Notes: generated by a model not told the origin, from the letters alone. 20,943 bases of DNA from UBA4615 sp035628395 (GCA_035628395.1 DASPJX010000197.1:1-20943), one strand, 5' to 3'. Counted from the stretch's first letter, positions 7,543 to 15,139 are shown. A program made the numbers and translations.

Positions 7543-8025
7543 TCAGCGCACCAGCAGCGCGGCGACGAAGATCCCGGCCATCAGGAACGTGATCGCCACC
7601 TTGGCGACCGTTCCGATCAGCAGCCCCACCCAGGTCGACAGGCCGACGTGCGCGGCGCGCGCCGCGTCGCGGTCGGACAGCCATTCGCCGAGCGCGGCGC
7701 CGGCCAGCGGCATGAACAGCAGCCCGACGAAGCCGGTGAACACGCCCAGCACCGTGCCGGCGGCGGCGCCGGCGATCGCGAGGCGGCTCGCGCCCGCGCG
7801 CTTCGCCCCGAGCATCGCCGACGCGTAGTCGGCGCCCCAGGCGAGCAGCGTCAGCAGGCCGCAGACCATCACCGTCCACAGCGACACGCGCTGGAAGTCG
7901 TCGATCCACGCGCCGAGGAGGATGCCCGCGAAGACGAGCGCGGCGCCGGGCAGCGCGGGGAGCACCGTGCCGGCGATGCCGGCGAGCACCAGCACGACGA
8001 CGACGAACCACAGCAGCGTGTCCAT
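7543..8025 (-). CDS. DUF456 small membrane protein
   Basis: A 160-residue hydrophobic protein of the DUF456 family, whose function is not known. The family hallmark is at residues 19-37: GTVLPALPGAALVFAGILL, a proline- and glycine-rich first loop between membrane segments. Four or five membrane helices are expected (about 4-20, 28-40, 48-68, 78-110 with many small residues, and 132-158). The start at 8025 (MDTLLWFVV) is chosen over a longer opening at 8097 because the extra 24 residues are Arg/Pro-rich and lack family similarity, and because GGAG lies about 8 bases upstream of 8025. It lies 108 bases upstream of the receiver-TPR gene on the same strand; co-transcription is possible but not shown. 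Confidence 0.85.
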   Translation of the reverse strand: MDTLLWFVVVVLVLAGIAGTVLPALPGAALVFAGILLGAWIDDFQRVSLWTVMVCGLLTLLAWGADYASAMLGAKRAGASRLAIAGAAAGTVLGVFTGFVGLLFMPLAGAALGEWLSDRDAARAAHVGLSTWVGLLIGTVAKVAITFLMAGIFVAALLVR

Positions 8026-8119
8026 GCGGTCTCCGGAGGTCGCGCGGCCCGCGTTCGGCCGCGGTTCCACGATGCGGCCGCGGGTGGGGCGCGTCAAGCC
8101 GGCGCACGGCGCGTGCCGC

Positions 8120-8125
8120 TATCAT
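8120..8125 (+). promoter_or_regulatory. Putative -10 element of the GST-like gene
   Basis: TATCAT occurs 48 bases before the ATG at 8174 in the divergent gap between the DUF456 and GST-like genes. No good -35 is present. Confidence 0.4.
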
Positions 8126-8173
8126 CGTTCGCAGGACCGCGCCCCGGGCGCGCCGCCGAGGACGACCCGCACG

Positions 8174-9208
8174 ATGGCCGACACCGCCCCGCCCGCCCCC
8201 GCGAACCGATACGTGCTCTTCGGCGGCCTCGGCTCGCCCTACTCGATGAAGATGCGCGCGCTGCTGCGCTACCGGCGCATCCCGCACGACTGGGTGCAGA
8301 TCGGCGCGCCGGGCGCCCCGGACCCGCTCGCCTCCGTCAAGGTGCCGGTCATCCCGGTGCTGCGCTTTCCCGACGGGCGCCACGCGAACGACTCCACGCC
8401 GCTCGCCCTCGAGCTCGAGCGGCTGCATCCGGGCGAGCGCTCGGTGATGCCCGACGATCCGGCCCAGGCCTTCGTCGCGCGGCTGCTCGAGGACATGGCC
8501 GACGAGTGGGGCACGAAGGCGATGTTCCTGTACCGGTGGCTGCGCGAGCGCGACCAGGTCCAGACGAGCCGATGGCTCGCGTTCGACCGGCTCGCGGGCA
8601 CCGGGCGCGACGCGATCCTCGCCGAGGCCGCGCGATTCCGCGAGCGCCAGGTCGGCCGGATGGCGCTCGTCGGCTGCACCGAGGCGAACGCGCCGCTGGT
8701 GGAGGCGAGCGCCGAGCGGATCATGGGGCTGCTCGACGCCCACGTGACCGAGGCGCGCTACCTGTTCGGCGACCGCCCCTCGCTCGCCGACTTCGGCTGG
8801 ATGGGGCAGCTGTCGCAGCTCGCGAACGATCCCACGCCCGCCGAGCGGATGCGCGAGCGCCATCCGTTCCTGTACCGATGGACGATGCAGCTCGACGACG
8901 CCTCGGGCGTCTCGGGGACCTGGCGCGCGCCGGACGCGCCGCCGCCGCCGGCGATCGTCGGCCTGCTCGCCGTCGCCGCCGAGGTCTACCTGCCCTTCCT
9001 GGAGGCGAACGCCGCCGCGATCGCCGCCGGGCGCGACGCGTTCCGCTTCGAGGCCTGGGGCATGGGCTACGAGCAGGGCACGTTCCGGTACCAGCTGCGC
9101 TGCCTCGCCGAGCTGCGCGAGGCCTATCGCGCGCTGCCGGCGACGGCGCGCGAGCGCGTCGACGCCGACCTGCCGGACGCGGCGCGCGCCGCGCTCGCGC
9201 GCGCCTGA
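8174..9208 (+). CDS. Glutathione S-transferase-like protein, long form
   Basis: A 344-residue soluble protein whose first 85 residues look like the thioredoxin-like N-domain of glutathione S-transferases: RYVLFGGLGSPYSMKMRALLRY (SPYS at 21-24 sits where the catalytic Ser/Cys/Tyr normally is), then VKVPVIPVL (cis-proline at 61) and NDSTPLALELE, the usual glutathione gamma-glutamyl binding turn. The rest is an all-helical C-domain including YLFGDRPSLADFGWMGQL, the common GST C-terminal core motif. It is over 100 residues longer than a typical GST (200-230), mainly through a long helical tail after about residue 230. Substrate and even transferase activity are unknown. The ATG at 8174 follows GAGGA. 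It ends 12 bases from the stop of the opposing hydratase gene. Confidence 0.8.
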   Translation: MADTAPPAPANRYVLFGGLGSPYSMKMRALLRYRRIPHDWVQIGAPGAPDPLASVKVPVIPVLRFPDGRHANDSTPLALELERLHPGERSVMPDDPAQAFVARLLEDMADEWGTKAMFLYRWLRERDQVQTSRWLAFDRLAGTGRDAILAEAARFRERQVGRMALVGCTEANAPLVEASAERIMGLLDAHVTEARYLFGDRPSLADFGWMGQLSQLANDPTPAERMRERHPFLYRWTMQLDDASGVSGTWRAPDAPPPPAIVGLLAVAAEVYLPFLEANAAAIAAGRDAFRFEAWGMGYEQGTFRYQLRCLAELREAYRALPATARERVDADLPDAARAALARA

Positions 9209-9220
9209 GCGGCGCGCGGA

Positions 9221-10006
9221 TCAGGCGAACGACAGCGACAGCGAGCCGATCGGGCCGTAGTCGGCCCGGAACGCGTCGCCCGGCGCGACCGGCACCGGCA
9301 CGACGCAGGTGCCGGTGGTGACCACGTCGCCGGCGGCGAGGCCGGGGCCGAACGCTCGGAGCTCGTTCGCGATCCAGGCGAGGGCCGCGCGCGGATCGCC
9401 GAGCGCCGCCGCGCCGCTGCCGCGGGCGACGACGCGCCCGCCGATCGAGGCCGACACCGGATGCGCGGCGAGGTCGCGCGCGCGCCAGTCGTCGGCGCTC
9501 GCCTCGCCCAGCACCAGCCAGCACGCGCACGCGTCGTCGGCGATCAGCTGCGCCGCGCCCACGCGCACGAAGTCGACGTAGCGCGAGTCGGGCACCTCGA
9601 CCGACGGATGCAGCGAGGCGACGGCGTCGAGGGTCTCCTCGAGCGAGTACGGCGCCTCGCGCGGCGGCAGCGCGCGCCCCATCCTGAACGCGAACTCGAC
9701 CTCGGCGACGCGCATCGCGTTCGTGCCGAGCGTCACGACGGCGCCGGGGCGCAGCACGCGATCGTCGAGCAGGCGGCCGGCGAGCGGGGCGTCGACGCCG
9801 ATGTGCGCCTGGCCGGCGGCGCTGGTCGCCGCGATCTTCCAGCCGACCGTCGCGCGGCCCGAGCGCGCGGCGAGCGCGGCCTGCACCGCGTAGCCGGCGG
9901 CGCGGTCCACGGGTCGGCAGTCGGCGGGCAGCGCGTCGAGGCGCGTGCCCTCGCGCCAGTGACGCCACAGGAGCGCGGCGGCGCGGTCGACGGGGGATTC
10001 GGACAT
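9221..10006 (-). CDS. 2-keto-4-pentenoate hydratase-family enzyme (FAH superfamily)
   Basis: A 261-residue protein of the 2-oxopent-4-enoate hydratase / oxalocrotonate decarboxylase group. Known members hydrate 2-hydroxypentadienoate in meta-cleavage of catechols. Evidence: GYAVQAALA at 38-46, VGWKIAATS (54-62, with Lys57), the metal-binding pair in AEVEFAF (Glu102 and Glu104), and TTGTCVVPVPVAPGDAFRADYGPIGSLSLSF at the end, typical of this family. Length is normal (about 260). No other meta-cleavage gene (extradiol dioxygenase, aldolase, dehydrogenase) is in the window, so the true substrate could differ. The start at 10006 gives the standard short N-terminus; the ribosome site is weak (GCGAG). 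A long repeat array lies upstream and is the obvious candidate for any cis control. Confidence 0.85.
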   Translation of the reverse strand: MSESPVDRAAALLWRHWREGTRLDALPADCRPVDRAAGYAVQAALAARSGRATVGWKIAATSAAGQAHIGVDAPLAGRLLDDRVLRPGAVVTLGTNAMRVAEVEFAFRMGRALPPREAPYSLEETLDAVASLHPSVEVPDSRYVDFVRVGAAQLIADDACACWLVLGEASADDWRARDLAAHPVSASIGGRVVARGSGAAALGDPRAALAWIANELRAFGPGLAAGDVVTTGTCVVPVPVAPGDAFRADYGPIGSLSLSFA

Positions 10007-10298
10007 GGCGGCTCGCTGCGACGGGGCGGAGCGCCGATCGTAGCGGAACGCCGCGGCGTGCGGCGGCGCTCGGCGGTGTGCGGCGCTCGCCGGCCCGCCG
10101 GGCGGGAGCGCGAATCGCGTCGGCGCGCTCGGCGTCGGCGCGCCGGGCGTGAGCGCTCCCCGACGTGAGCGCTTCCTACGTGAGCGCTTCCGGCGTGAGC
10201 ACGTCAGGCGTGAGCGCTTCCGGCTCGAGCGCGTGAGGCGTCAGCGCACGGGCGTCGGCGCACGGGCGTCATCGCACCGGGCCTCGGCGCGCCCGGCG
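10007..10298. other. Gene-free stretch holding a 15-bp tandem array
   Basis: 292 bases between the stop of the PQQ-type dehydrogenase and the start of the hydratase, both on the minus strand. From 10118 rightwards it is filled by degenerate 15-bp units (separate entry). From 10027 to 10117 it holds a possible minus-strand -10 and two copies of a similar GC-rich word (GTGCGGCG...CTCGGCG near 10058 and GTGCGGCGCTCGCCG near 10079), perhaps decayed units of the same array. Confidence 0.7.
10037..10042 (-). promoter_or_regulatory. Putative -10 element of the hydratase gene
   Basis: Read on the minus strand the hexamer is TACGAT, 30 bases before the hydratase ATG and just downstream of the repeat array. 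No -35 is evident. Confidence 0.3.
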
Positions 10299-10320
10299 TC
10301 AGCGCGCCGGCGTCAGCCTC
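10118..10320. repeat. Degenerate 15-bp tandem array, about 14 units
   Basis: Units begin at 10118, 10133, 10148, 10164, 10179, 10194, 10209, 10224, 10239, 10253, 10267, 10282, 10297 and 10311, each 14-16 bases. The centre consensus is CGTGAGCGCTTCCGG, exact at 10179 and 10209; the left units read CGTCGGCGCGC-type and the right units CGTCAGCGCACGGG-type, so a shared core CGT(C/G)(A/G)GCGC drifts along the array. Central units contain the palindrome AGCGCT. The array runs over the stop codon of the dehydrogenase gene (10299-10301) into its last codons. Confidence 0.85.
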
Positions 10321-11501
10321 AGCAGCTCCCCGTCGCGGTCGTCGGTGACGACGAGCAGCGCGCCGTCGCGCGCCTGCGCGAGGTCGCGCACGCGCCGATC
10401 GAGCCGGATGCGCTCCTCCTCGATCACGCGCTTGCCGTCGGTCTTCAGCCGGACGATGCCCTTGTCCGACAGGCTGCCGACCAGCGCGTCGCCGCGCCAG
10501 CCGCGGAACATCGCGCCGTCGTAGAACAGCGCGCCCGAGGGCGAGATCACCGGCGTCCAGGTGCGCAGCGGCGCGACGAAGCCGGCCTTGCGCTCGCCGT
10601 GGCCGGGGATGTCGGACTTGTCGTAGTGGGCGCCGTCGCTCACCACCGGCCAGCCGTAGTTCGCCCCCGCGCGAACGACGTTGAGCTCGTCGCCGCCGAG
10701 CGGGCCCATCTCGAACGCCCACAGCCGCTTCGTCTTCGGCTCGAAGGCCGCGGCCAGCACGTTGCGGTGCCCGGCGCTGTACACGTCGCCGCGCGCGCCC
10801 GCCTTGCCGGCGTACGGGTTGTCCTTGGGGACCGTGCCGTCGGGCGCGATGCGCACCACCTTGCCGAGGTTCGTGCCGAGGTCCTGGGCGGGGTCGAAGC
10901 GCATCCGGTCGCCGGAGGTCACGTACAGCATCCGGTCGGGCCCGAACACGATGCGGTTGCCGAAGTGCCCGCGGCCGGCGGTCTTCGGCTCCTGGCGCCA
11001 GATCACCGTCACGTCCTCGAGCCGACCGTCGCCGAGCACGGCGCGCGCGACCGCACCGCCGCGCACGATGGTGTCCTCGGTGTCGAGGCCCTTGCCGAAG
11101 CGCGCGTCGGGCGGATTGCTCGCGTCCTTGGGCTGGGGCGTCGCCGCCTCGACGAACGACAGGTAGATGCGGCGGTTCCTCGCGAAGTCGGGATCGATCG
11201 CGACGTCGAGCAGGCCGCCCTGCTCGCTGCGTCCGCCGCGATGCACGACCTCGGGCACCTCGCGCAGCGGCTCCGACAGCTTGCCTTCGGCCCAGACGCG
11301 CAGCCGGCCCGGCTTCTCGGTCACCAGCACGCGGCCGTCGGGCAGCGGCGCGAGCGCCCACGGGTACTCGAGCGTGGCCAGGCGCTCGATGCGCACCGAC
11401 CCCGACTTCGTCTTCACCGTGTCCGGCGGACCGTCCTGCGAGACGGCCGGGGACGGCAGCGCGGCGGCGAGGGCGAGGACGAGGGCGGATCGGACGTGCA
11501 T
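10299..11501 (-). CDS. Exported PQQ-dependent sugar dehydrogenase (glucose/sorbosone dehydrogenase family)
   Basis: A 400-residue soluble beta-propeller of the Gdh/sorbosone dehydrogenase (YliI/Asd-like) family. Known members oxidise aldose sugars in the periplasm with pyrroloquinoline quinone. Residues 1-22 (MHVRSALVLALAAALPSPAV) form a Sec signal peptide. Family marks: YPWALAPLPDGRVLVTEKPGRL, GLLDVAIDPDF, GRGHFGNRIVFGPD, SGDRMRFDPAQDLGTNLGKV, YSAGHRNV, GGDELNVV and GANYGWPVVS. Blade motifs are all present and the length is normal. The start at 11501 is chosen over a longer opening because it directly begins the signal peptide and has CGGAG upstream. PQQ biosynthesis genes are not in the window, so the cofactor must come from elsewhere in the genome or the medium. 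The stop codon lies within the tandem repeat array. Confidence 0.92.
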   Translation of the reverse strand: MHVRSALVLALAAALPSPAVSQDGPPDTVKTKSGSVRIERLATLEYPWALAPLPDGRVLVTEKPGRLRVWAEGKLSEPLREVPEVVHRGGRSEQGGLLDVAIDPDFARNRRIYLSFVEAATPQPKDASNPPDARFGKGLDTEDTIVRGGAVARAVLGDGRLEDVTVIWRQEPKTAGRGHFGNRIVFGPDRMLYVTSGDRMRFDPAQDLGTNLGKVVRIAPDGTVPKDNPYAGKAGARGDVYSAGHRNVLAAAFEPKTKRLWAFEMGPLGGDELNVVRAGANYGWPVVSDGAHYDKSDIPGHGERKAGFVAPLRTWTPVISPSGALFYDGAMFRGWRGDALVGSLSDKGIVRLKTDGKRVIEEERIRLDRRVRDLAQARDGALLVVTDDRDGELLRLTPAR

Positions 11502-11587
11502 CGGGCGACTCCGGTTCGGACGACGGGCGGCGACGCTGCAAGTTCCACGCCCGGACGCCGCCCGGTGCGCCCGCGCGCGCATCGGTC

Positions 11588-11593
11588 CAGAAT
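11588..11593 (+). promoter_or_regulatory. Possible -10 element of the esterase gene
   Basis: CAGAAT is the only AT-containing hexamer of this type in the divergent gap, 30 bases before the ATG at 11624. Weak support. Confidence 0.25.
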
Positions 11594-11623
11594 CGCCGCA
11601 CCGAGACGAGGAGGCCTCCCGCC

Positions 11624-12577
11624 ATGCTGCATCCCCAGACCCGTGCCCTGCTCGACCTGATCGAGTCGAGCGGGCTGCCGCCCGTGCACACGCTGTCGCC
11701 GGTCGACGCCCGGCTCGCCTATCTCGCGCGGCGCCGCTACACGCAGCCCGAGGCGCCCGCGCTCGACGAGGTGCGCGACCTCGCCGCCGAGGGCCCGGCC
11801 GGCCCGATCCCGATGCGGCTCTATCGCCCGCGGCCCGGATCGGCGGGGCCGCTGCCGGTGCTCGTCTACTTCCACGGCGGCGGCTGGGTGATCGGCGACC
11901 TCGACACGCACGACGTGCTGTGCCGCGAGCTCGCGCTCGGCGCGGGCTGCACGGTGATCGCGGTCGACTACCGGATGGGCCCGGAGCACCGCTTCCCGGC
12001 GGCGGTCGACGACTGCCTCGCCGCGGTGCGCTGGATCCGCGCGCACGCCGCCTCGCTCGGCGTCGACGCGGCGCGCGTCGCGGTCGGCGGCGACAGCGCC
12101 GGCGGCAACCTCGCCGCGGTCGTCTCGATCGCCGCGCGCGACGCGGGCGACCCGCCGATCGCGTTCCAGCTGCTGATCTACCCGGCCGTCGACCAGCGCC
12201 GCGGCGCGCCGTCGCACACGACGAACGGCCAGGGCTACCTGCTGACCGCCGACTCGATCCGCTGGTTCCACGACCACTACATCGACGACCCGCGCCACGA
12301 CCTCGACTGGCGCGCGTCGCCGCTGCTCGCGCCCGACCTGTCGCGGCTGCCGCCCGCGCTCGTGCTGGTCGCCGGCTTCGATCCGCTGCGCGACGAGGGC
12401 GTCGAGTACGCGCAGGCGCTCACCGCGGCCGGCAGCCGCGCGACGCTGGTCAGCTTCGAGCGCCAGATCCACGGCTTCGTCCCGATGGGGCGCGCGCTCG
12501 ACGAGGCGAACGAGGCGGTGGCGATGTGCGCCGACGCGCTCGCGCGCGCGCTGGGCACGCGCACGACGCGGGGCTGA
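11624..12577 (+). CDS. Alpha/beta hydrolase, hormone-sensitive-lipase type esterase
   Basis: A 317-residue cytoplasmic esterase of bacterial family IV. The oxyanion-hole motif HGGGW is at 84-88, the nucleophile elbow GDSAGG gives Ser158, the acid is Asp253 in AGFDPLRDEG, and the base is His283 in QIHGF. VDYRMGPEHRFPAAVDD (114-130) is the typical following segment of this family. It should hydrolyse short- to medium-chain esters; the physiological substrate is unknown. There is no signal peptide. A very good ribosome site, GAGGAGG (about 10 bases before the ATG), fixes the start. The gene is divergent from the PQQ-type dehydrogenase with a 122-base gap, which gives no hint of shared control. 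Confidence 0.93.
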   Translation: MLHPQTRALLDLIESSGLPPVHTLSPVDARLAYLARRRYTQPEAPALDEVRDLAAEGPAGPIPMRLYRPRPGSAGPLPVLVYFHGGGWVIGDLDTHDVLCRELALGAGCTVIAVDYRMGPEHRFPAAVDDCLAAVRWIRAHAASLGVDAARVAVGGDSAGGNLAAVVSIAARDAGDPPIAFQLLIYPAVDQRRGAPSHTTNGQGYLLTADSIRWFHDHYIDDPRHDLDWRASPLLAPDLSRLPPALVLVAGFDPLRDEGVEYAQALTAAGSRATLVSFERQIHGFVPMGRALDEANEAVAMCADALARALGTRTTRG

Positions 12578-12601
12578 TCCGCGGTCGCGCGGCGGGCACC
12601 G

Positions 12602-12663
12602 CACACGGCCGCACGAGGTCGCACGCGGGACGCACGAGGTCACACACGGGCCGCACGCGCGCC
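12602..12663. repeat. Three imperfect 20-21 bp direct repeats
   Basis: Units at 12602, 12622 and 12643 share the pattern CAC-(A/G)CGG-(-/G)-(C/A)CGCACG(A/C)(G/C)G. They lie in the 145-base convergent gap between the esterase and the AlkC-like gene, followed by an almost pure GC stretch in which GCCGCGGGCCG occurs twice. No gene is supported here. Confidence 0.6.
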
Positions 12664-12722
12664 GCGGGCCGGATCGCGCGTCGCGCGGCGCGCCGAGCCG
12701 CGGGCCGTGCCGCGCGTCGGGC

Positions 12723-13856
12723 TCAGGCGCGCAGCTCGAACGCGCCGACCGGCATCGGCTCGCCGTTGACCAGCGCCTCGACGAGGTGCCGCCCCGGATG
12801 GTGGGTGCGCGTGGACAGCTGCGCCAGCGTGAGCCGCTTCGAAAGCCGCAGCACCTCGCCCGGCCCGAGCTCGGCCGCGACGAGCTTGAACACCCGCCGG
12901 CGCGGCGCGCGCGCGTCGCCCGCGTCGTCGGGGCGCGCCCGCGCGTAGGTGACGCGCAGGTCGACGAGCACGCGCTGTCGTCGCGACGCGGTGCTCGCGA
13001 GCTCGAACGCCACCCGCAGCGCGTCGCCGATCCGCGGCGAGCCGGGCGCGAGCGACGCCCCGCGCAGCTCGACCGACGCGCGCGCGCCGTAGCCGAGCAC
13101 CGCGAGCGCGTGCGGGTCGCCGCGCGCCACCAGCGTGCGCAGCGCGTGCCGGATCAGCCGCGCGCGCGCCGGCGGCGCGTCGGCCGCCCAGCGCGTGCAG
13201 GTCTCCACGAGCAGCGCCGGATCCTCGCGACCGAGGTCGTTCAGGTGGTTGGCGACCGAGCGGCGCACCGACTCGTCGGGGTCGTCGCGCAGCCGCTCGA
13301 GCAGCGCGAGCACCGCGCGCCGGTCGCGGCCGAAGGCGCGCAGCCGCGGCGCCCACGGCAGGCGCGGCCGCGTGCCCTCCGACACGAGCCGCCGCACGCG
13401 CGGGCTCGGATCGTCGCACCAGCGGCCGAGCACCTCGAGCATCGCCGCGGGATGGCGGTCGAGGAACGGGCGGATGCCGAACTCGAACGTGAAGCGCTGC
13501 GTGATCGCGTGCATCGCGGCCACCGACGCGTCGAGGTGCCCGAGTCCGTGCTCGGCCACCCAGAACGCGTGCGGCAGGTAGACGAAGCCGGCCATGCCCT
13601 GCCCCTCGACGCGCTCGGGCGGCGGCTCGAGCGAGCGCAGCACGACCTCGAGCGCCGCCGGGTAGTCGGCGGGCAGGTGCGCGGCCATCGCGCGCGCGAC
13701 CAGCCGCGCGCGCGGCATCAGCCCGAGCGCCTCGTAGCCGCGCAGCGCGTCCTCGACGAACGCGCGCGACGCGAAGGTCGGATGCACCCGCTCGATCATC
13801 GCGGCGATCCGCCGCGGGATCTCGGGGCCGTATCGGGCGACGAGCCGCTCGGCCAT
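12723..13856 (-). CDS. AlkC-like DNA alkylation repair glycosylase
   Basis: A 377-residue protein of the HEAT-like-repeat DNA glycosylase superfamily (AlkC/AlkD). Known members excise alkylated purines such as 3-methyladenine or 3-methylcytosine without flipping the base. Residues 1-245 are stacked helices with hallmark segments: HPTFASRAFVEDALRGYEAL (25-44), YLPHAFWVAEHGLGHLD (93-109), TQRFTFEFGIRPFLDRHP (119-136), RRLVSEGTRPRLPWAPRL (155-172) and SVANHLNDLGREDP (200-213). Residues about 258-377 change to alternating beta-strand character (RVAFELAST, RVLVDLRVTY, RRVFKLVAAEL), fitting the immunoglobulin-like C-domain known from AlkC and absent from AlkD. The start at 13856 (MAERLVARYGPEIP) fits the family; a much longer opening overlaps the neighbouring coding sequence and is rejected. 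It begins 32 bases after the cystathionine lyase stop on the same strand, without a clear ribosome site. Confidence 0.85.
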   Translation of the reverse strand: MAERLVARYGPEIPRRIAAMIERVHPTFASRAFVEDALRGYEALGLMPRARLVARAMAAHLPADYPAALEVVLRSLEPPPERVEGQGMAGFVYLPHAFWVAEHGLGHLDASVAAMHAITQRFTFEFGIRPFLDRHPAAMLEVLGRWCDDPSPRVRRLVSEGTRPRLPWAPRLRAFGRDRRAVLALLERLRDDPDESVRRSVANHLNDLGREDPALLVETCTRWAADAPPARARLIRHALRTLVARGDPHALAVLGYGARASVELRGASLAPGSPRIGDALRVAFELASTASRRQRVLVDLRVTYARARPDDAGDARAPRRRVFKLVAAELGPGEVLRLSKRLTLAQLSTRTHHPGRHLVEALVNGEPMPVGAFELRA

Positions 13857-13888
13857 GCGACGCGGACGGACGGGGCCGCGGGCGCCGG

Positions 13889-15127
13889 TCAGCCCGCCGC
13901 GGCCATCGCGGCGAAGCCCTCGTCGAGGTCGGCGATCAGGTCGGCCGCGTCCTCGAGGCCGCAGTGCAGCCTGACCAGCGGCCCGCCGGTCCACGGCGCG
14001 ACGGTGCGCAGCGTGCCGAGCCGCGCGGGCATGATCAGGCTCTCGAAGCCGCCCCACGAGTAGCCGATGCGGAAGTACCGGCGCCGCTCGCACAGCGCGG
14101 CGAGCCGCGCGGGCGTCGCCGACTCGAGCTCGAACGAGAAGAGGCCGGATGCGCCGGAGAAGTCGCGCTTCCACAGCGCGTGCTGCGGATGCGAGGGCAG
14201 CGCCGGGTGCAGCACGCGCGCCACCCCGGCGCGGCCCTCGAGCCAGCGCGCCACCTCGAGCGCGGTGGCCTCGTGGCGACGCATGCGGACCTCGGCGGTG
14301 CGCAGGCCGCGCAGCACGAGGAACGCGTCGTCGCCGCCGACGCAGGTGCCGGTCTGCCGCACCGCCTGCCACAGGGCCGGCCAGTGCGCCTCGCGCACCA
14401 CCGCCGCGCCCATCAGCAGGTCGGCGTGGCCGCCCCAGTACTTGGTGAGCGGCAGCAGCGACACGTCGACGCCCCAGTCGAACGGCCGCGCGAACGCGGG
14501 CGAGCCCCAGGCGTTGTCGATCATCGTCATCACGCCGCGCGAGCGCGCGACGGCGCAGATCGCCGGCACGTCCTGGATCTCGAAGGTGTAGCTGCCCGGG
14601 CTCTCGAGGTAGACGATCCGGGTCTCCGGGCGGATCAGCGCCTCGATGCCGGCGCCGATCGTCGGCGGGTAGAACTCGGTGCGCACGCCGAAGCGCGCGA
14701 GCATCGTCGTCGCGAAGGTGCGCGCCGGTCCGTAGACCGAGTCGCTCATCAGCACGTGGTCGCCGGGCTTCGTGTACGCGAGCAGCGGGATCGAGATCGC
14801 GGCGAGCCCCGAGGGCATCAGCGCCGCGCGGCAGGCGTGGCCGCCGCCCTCGATCTCGGCGAGCGCGTCCATCAGCGCGAAGGTGATCGGCGTGCCCGAG
14901 GTCGCGTAGGTGCTGCGGTGCCGCTCGCCGGCCATCGCGGCGGCGCCTTCCTCGTCGGTCTGCGCGAGGGTCTCGAACAGCACGCTCGAGGCGCGGTTCA
15001 CCGGCAGGTTGACGGTGTCGATCCGGCGCCCGACGCGGCGGCCGGCGGCGACGAGGCGGGAGGCGGGCGACCCGCCGGCGGCGTCGGCGGCGTCGGTCGG
15101 GCGGGGAACGATCGGGGGTTCGGTCAT
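13889..15127 (-). CDS. metC: Cystathionine beta-lyase (PLP-dependent)
   Basis: A 412-residue enzyme of the Cys/Met metabolism PLP family, which splits cystathionine to homocysteine, pyruvate and ammonia in methionine synthesis. Visible landmarks: RSTYATSGTPITFALMDALA (71-90), cofactor-holding SGLAAI (106-111), SDSVYGPAR (128-136), IDNAW (203-207, with Asp204 contacting the PLP ring nitrogen) and LTKYWGGHAD (227-236), in which Lys229 should form the Schiff base. The sequence style (YATSGTPI, WGGFESL, RLHCGLEDAADLIADL) fits MetC better than MetB or MetZ, but specificity cannot be proved from sequence. The N-terminal 35 residues are low-complexity and may be dispensable. There is no visible Shine-Dalgarno sequence; instead a TAGAAT element sits 6 bases before the ATG, which suggests a leaderless transcript. 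The AlkC-like gene follows by 32 bases. Confidence 0.88.
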   Translation of the reverse strand: MTEPPIVPRPTDAADAAGGSPASRLVAAGRRVGRRIDTVNLPVNRASSVLFETLAQTDEEGAAAMAGERHRSTYATSGTPITFALMDALAEIEGGGHACRAALMPSGLAAISIPLLAYTKPGDHVLMSDSVYGPARTFATTMLARFGVRTEFYPPTIGAGIEALIRPETRIVYLESPGSYTFEIQDVPAICAVARSRGVMTMIDNAWGSPAFARPFDWGVDVSLLPLTKYWGGHADLLMGAAVVREAHWPALWQAVRQTGTCVGGDDAFLVLRGLRTAEVRMRRHEATALEVARWLEGRAGVARVLHPALPSHPQHALWKRDFSGASGLFSFELESATPARLAALCERRRYFRIGYSWGGFESLIMPARLGTLRTVAPWTGGPLVRLHCGLEDAADLIADLDEGFAAMAAAG

Positions 15128-15133
15128 CGGCCG

Positions 15134-15139
15134 ATTCTA
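15134..15139 (-). promoter_or_regulatory. metC: -10 element placed for a leaderless metC transcript
   Basis: On the minus strand TAGAAT is followed by exactly six bases and then the metC ATG, so transcription from this element would start at the A of the start codon. A GCGACG word at 18 bases upstream matches the -35 consensus only at its GAC core. Confidence 0.5.

Noticed and set aside
5579..9321. Very long frames of over 1000 codons on both strands across the regulator, DUF456 and GST region
   Set aside because: They cross several well-supported genes and intergenic gaps in other frames and are low-complexity Arg/Ala/Gly sequences.
10149..10235. A plus-strand frame through the 15-bp array that would code for repeated RERFR-type pentapeptides
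   Set aside because: A 15-bp unit gives pentapeptide repeats in any open frame. This one continues as antisense of the sugar dehydrogenase gene and has no ribosome site, so coding is unlikely.
10118..10320. CRISPR array
   Set aside because: Units of about 15 bp are directly adjacent with no unique spacers, and no cas gene is present.
13857..14372. An N-terminal extension of the AlkC-like protein
   Set aside because: The extra 172 residues would overlap the metC coding sequence and lack family similarity; the family N-terminus begins at 13856.
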